A stretch of 25,272 nt of DNA. It comes from Legionellales bacterium UBA2469. Lineage in GTDB: Bacteria > Pseudomonadota > Gammaproteobacteria > Legionellales > Legionellaceae. Both the position numbers and the translations under genes were made by a program. Location: contig DDPL01000084.1 of assembly GCA_002342175.1 (NCBI GenBank), forward strand, positions 4,563 to 29,834, read 5' to 3'. Shown here one piece after another: positions 23,228 through 25,272 of the stretch (positions within the stretch are counted from its first letter, which is position 1; every line of letters starts with the position of its first letter). Below the pieces are notes generated by a model. The model made no database searches, was not told the origin of the DNA, and saw nothing but the letters and a program-made list of their open reading frames with translations.

Positions 23228-24514
23228 ATGATAAAGCAATTTGCGGCCGGGTTATTCGGAATATTTTATTCATGGATGGTATTTGCGGTACCTTTAGATA
23301 CCGTGGTTGCAGAAGTGAATGAGTCGGTCATCACCCGAAGTGAACTCGAACAACATGTCCTCGAAACCAAACAGCAATTGGAAGCGCGACAAATGGCTTT
23401 GCCCTCAGAAAATGCATTGCGCAAACAGGTTTTACAACATTTAATCGATGTCCACCTACAATTGCAATTGGCAAAAAATAATAATATTGCAGTAGAGGAC
23501 GAAGAGCTAAATGATATTATTAAAAATATTGCGACGCAAAATAAACTATCGCTCGATGATATGCGTGCCGAAATCACCAAACATGGTATGGATTGGAATC
23601 ATTATCGTGAAAATATTCGAAAAGAGGTTTTATTATCACGTATTCAGCAGTCCGCAGTGGGTAGAGATATTCATATCTCTGATAGCCAAATTGAAAGTTA
23701 TTTAAAAGATGCGATTCAAGAACAAGCCGGACAAAAGAAGTATCATTTGCAAAATATATTAGTACCGCTGTCTGATGAACCTTCTGCAGAAGAAGTGGCT
23801 GCATCGCGTCAAAAAGCTGAAAAACTAATGGCGTTGTTGGCAAAAGGCGAAGATTTTTCGCAAATGGCAATTCGTGAATCCAGTGATGAGTATGCTTTAG
23901 AAGGTGGAGATTTGGGTGAACGATATTTGGCAGAACTTCCAGATGTATTCGCAAAAATTGTGGCGAACATGAAGACCAATGAAGTACAAGGACCTATTCG
24001 CACGGGCAATGGTTGGCAGCTGATTAAGTTGGTCGGGATTAATGACGAAGAATTGCATCATCAAATTGTGAAAACCCATGTAAAACATATTTTGGTGAAA
24101 GCGGGGCCTCAAATGACTGATGAACAAGCAGAACATTTTATACAAAATATTTATCGGCAAGCGCAATCTGGAAAAAGTTTTGATTTGTTAGCAAAACAAT
24201 ATTCTGTCGATGCCGCAACTGCTGTTAAAGGTGGTGATATGGGATGGGTTGTTTCAAATGAACTTGTGCCGCAATTTGCAACGGTGATGGATAAATTACC
24301 GATTGGGCAGATTAGCGACCCCGTGAAATCACCATTTGGTTGGCACATTATGATGGTTTTGGGACGTAAAACAGAGGATGATTCTGACGCGTTTCAACGT
24401 CAAAAAATCCGAGCCATGCTGCATCAAAAACGTTTCAATGAGGCCGTTGAAACGTGGCAGCAACATATCCGTACACAAGGCTTCATTAATATTATTGATA
24501 AATCATTGGCATGA
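23228..24514 (+). CDS. surA: Periplasmic chaperone and peptidyl-prolyl isomerase SurA
   Basis: A 428-residue periplasmic chaperone that escorts unfolded outer-membrane proteins, LptD among them, to the BAM complex. The signal peptide ends near Val-Phe-Ala20. The N-terminal chaperone domain (about 21-165) opens with Asp-x-Val-Val-Ala-Glu-Val-Asn-Glu-Ser-Val-Ile-Thr. Two parvulin domains follow (about 171-272 and 283-385), each starting near a His-x-x-x-Ile-Leu-Val, with Gly-Gly-Asp-Met-Gly-Trp in the second. A C-terminal helix completes the chaperone domain. GGAG lies 7 bases before the ATG. It overlaps pdxA as ATGA. Confidence 0.96.
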   Translation: MIKQFAAGLFGIFYSWMVFAVPLDTVVAEVNESVITRSELEQHVLETKQQLEARQMALPSENALRKQVLQHLIDVHLQLQLAKNNNIAVEDEELNDIIKNIATQNKLSLDDMRAEITKHGMDWNHYRENIRKEVLLSRIQQSAVGRDIHISDSQIESYLKDAIQEQAGQKKYHLQNILVPLSDEPSAEEVAASRQKAEKLMALLAKGEDFSQMAIRESSDEYALEGGDLGERYLAELPDVFAKIVANMKTNEVQGPIRTGNGWQLIKLVGINDEELHHQIVKTHVKHILVKAGPQMTDEQAEHFIQNIYRQAQSGKSFDLLAKQYSVDAATAVKGGDMGWVVSNELVPQFATVMDKLPIGQISDPVKSPFGWHIMMVLGRKTEDDSDAFQRQKIRAMLHQKRFNEAVETWQQHIRTQGFINIIDKSLA

Positions 24515-25272
24515 AGCCCTTACTGATTACCTCTGGAGAGCCCGCGGGTATCGGGCCAGATTTATGCTTGCTGATGGCCCATCAAAATCATCAAGTTGTC
24601 GTGGCCGGGGATCGAGATGTTCTTATGCAGCGAGCCAACATGTTGAATCTTAATGTGAGATTAGAAGATTATTCTCCGGGGAACAATGTGTCATCGTCAG
24701 CAATTCGCATATGGCATATGCCATTTCCAGCCTCGGTTACTCCAGGTGTGCTAAACGATGATAATGCAAGTGCCGTAATATCCATGTTAAGACAAGCTTG
24801 TGAAGCATGTCTAAATCGTCAATTTAGTGGGTTAGTCACTGCACCAGTGCATAAAGCACATTTACAAAAAGTAGAACCAACATTTATTGGACATACAGAA
24901 TTTTTTCAGATGATATGTGGCACTCCACAAGTTGTGATGATGTTAGCCGATGATGCTTTGAGAGTTGCGTTGGTGACAACACACCTGCCATTGCGTGCGG
25001 TACCTGAAGCGATTACAGTTCAGAAGATTAAAGAGGTTATTTCAATCGTTTATGCGGGTTTAAAAAATGATTTTGGTATTGCATCGCCACGAATTGGAGT
25101 GGCGGGATTAAATCCTCATGCGGGTGAAAACGGATGTTTAGGGCATGAAGAACTTGATGTGATTATACCTGCTTTACAAGAATTAAAATCTAAAGGCTGG
25201 GATATTGAAGGCCCTCTGCCAGCAGATACCATGTTCACGCACTCTGGATTTGACGCTTTTATTGCCATGTAA
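24511..25272 (+). CDS. pdxA: 4-hydroxythreonine-4-phosphate dehydrogenase PdxA, ends early inside a conserved motif
   Basis: PdxA makes 3-amino-2-oxopropyl phosphate for pyridoxal phosphate synthesis. The first 253 residues match well: Thr-Ser-Gly-Glu-Pro-Ala-Gly-Ile-Gly-Pro, Gly-His-Thr-Glu-Phe, Thr-Thr-His158-Leu-Pro-Leu, Asn-Pro-His203-Ala-Gly-Glu and Gly-Pro-Leu-Pro-Ala-Asp-Thr. Family members are about 329 residues. Here the frame ends in TAA right after Ile-Ala-Met, where relatives continue Met-Tyr-His-Asp-Gln-Gly. The third metal-binding His and the last 75 or so residues are therefore lost. The stop also falls on the last base of the window, so nothing downstream can be read. It could be a true nonsense mutation, a sequence error or a contig-end artefact. 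It forms an ATGA overlap with surA. Confidence 0.88.
   Translation: MKPLLITSGEPAGIGPDLCLLMAHQNHQVVVAGDRDVLMQRANMLNLNVRLEDYSPGNNVSSSAIRIWHMPFPASVTPGVLNDDNASAVISMLRQACEACLNRQFSGLVTAPVHKAHLQKVEPTFIGHTEFFQMICGTPQVVMMLADDALRVALVTTHLPLRAVPEAITVQKIKEVISIVYAGLKNDFGIASPRIGVAGLNPHAGENGCLGHEELDVIIPALQELKSKGWDIEGPLPADTMFTHSGFDAFIAM

Noticed and set aside
1..25272. CRISPR arrays, tRNA or rRNA genes, insertion sequences, prophage or horizontally acquired islands
   Set aside because: There are no regularly spaced repeats, no tRNA cloverleaf with CCA-type end, no transposase or integrase and no evident shift in base composition. The genes are mostly chromosomal housekeeping functions.

Overview
The window reads as ordinary chromosome of an AT-rich gammaproteobacterium. 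The gene set (cytochrome-oxidase assembly operon, membrane-anchored FadE, EF-P with EpmB, AmgK/MurU, lptD-surA-pdxA) and the presence of a 1451-residue helical cytosolic protein fit a Legionellales-like, host-associated lineage. That placement is inference from gene content; no rRNA or tRNA gene is present to confirm it. Coding density is very high. No gene-free stretch exceeds about 155 bases, and I see no insertion sequence, prophage, CRISPR array or tRNA.

Layout. 1-1436: the end of a ThpR-type RNA phosphoesterase, an AhpD-like protein, then on the minus strand a small DUF2909 membrane protein followed by a Rap1a/Tai-like exported protein. 1461-6181: a tight plus-strand operon for cytochrome c oxidase biogenesis (SURF1, a CX3C membrane protein, CtaA, CtaB, SCO1) ending in rimK; the oxidase subunits themselves are not in view. 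6178-8501: minus-strand DUF47 protein, PiT phosphate transporter and a small HTH regulator. 8593-14124: a good sigma70-type promoter, the giant unknown gene, a translationally coupled lipoprotein with M14-like zinc-ligand motifs, and a Gly/Tyr-rich small exported protein. 14121-15747: divergent efp and epmB, the substrate and enzyme of the EF-P lysine modification. 15828-18929: FadE and an unknown 224-residue protein. 18926-20610: amgK-murU, the peptidoglycan-sugar recycling pair. 20681-25272: lptD-surA-pdxA, outer-membrane LPS export and folding, with pdxA ending at a stop codon inside a normally conserved motif.

Themes. Several gene pairs act together: heme O/A synthesis and copper delivery for the oxidase; EF-P and EpmB; AmgK and MurU; LptD and its periplasmic chaperone SurA. 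amgK and lptD share one short divergent promoter region with overlapping -10 elements. All four convergent gene pairs overlap by exactly 4 bp through a shared TTAR stop signal, and at least one strong intrinsic terminator (743-779) lies inside the coding sequence of the convergent partner.

The best candidates for undescribed biology are the giant gene with its coupled lipoprotein, the truncated pdxA, the perfect dyad between efp and epmB, and the shared-stop convergent architecture.
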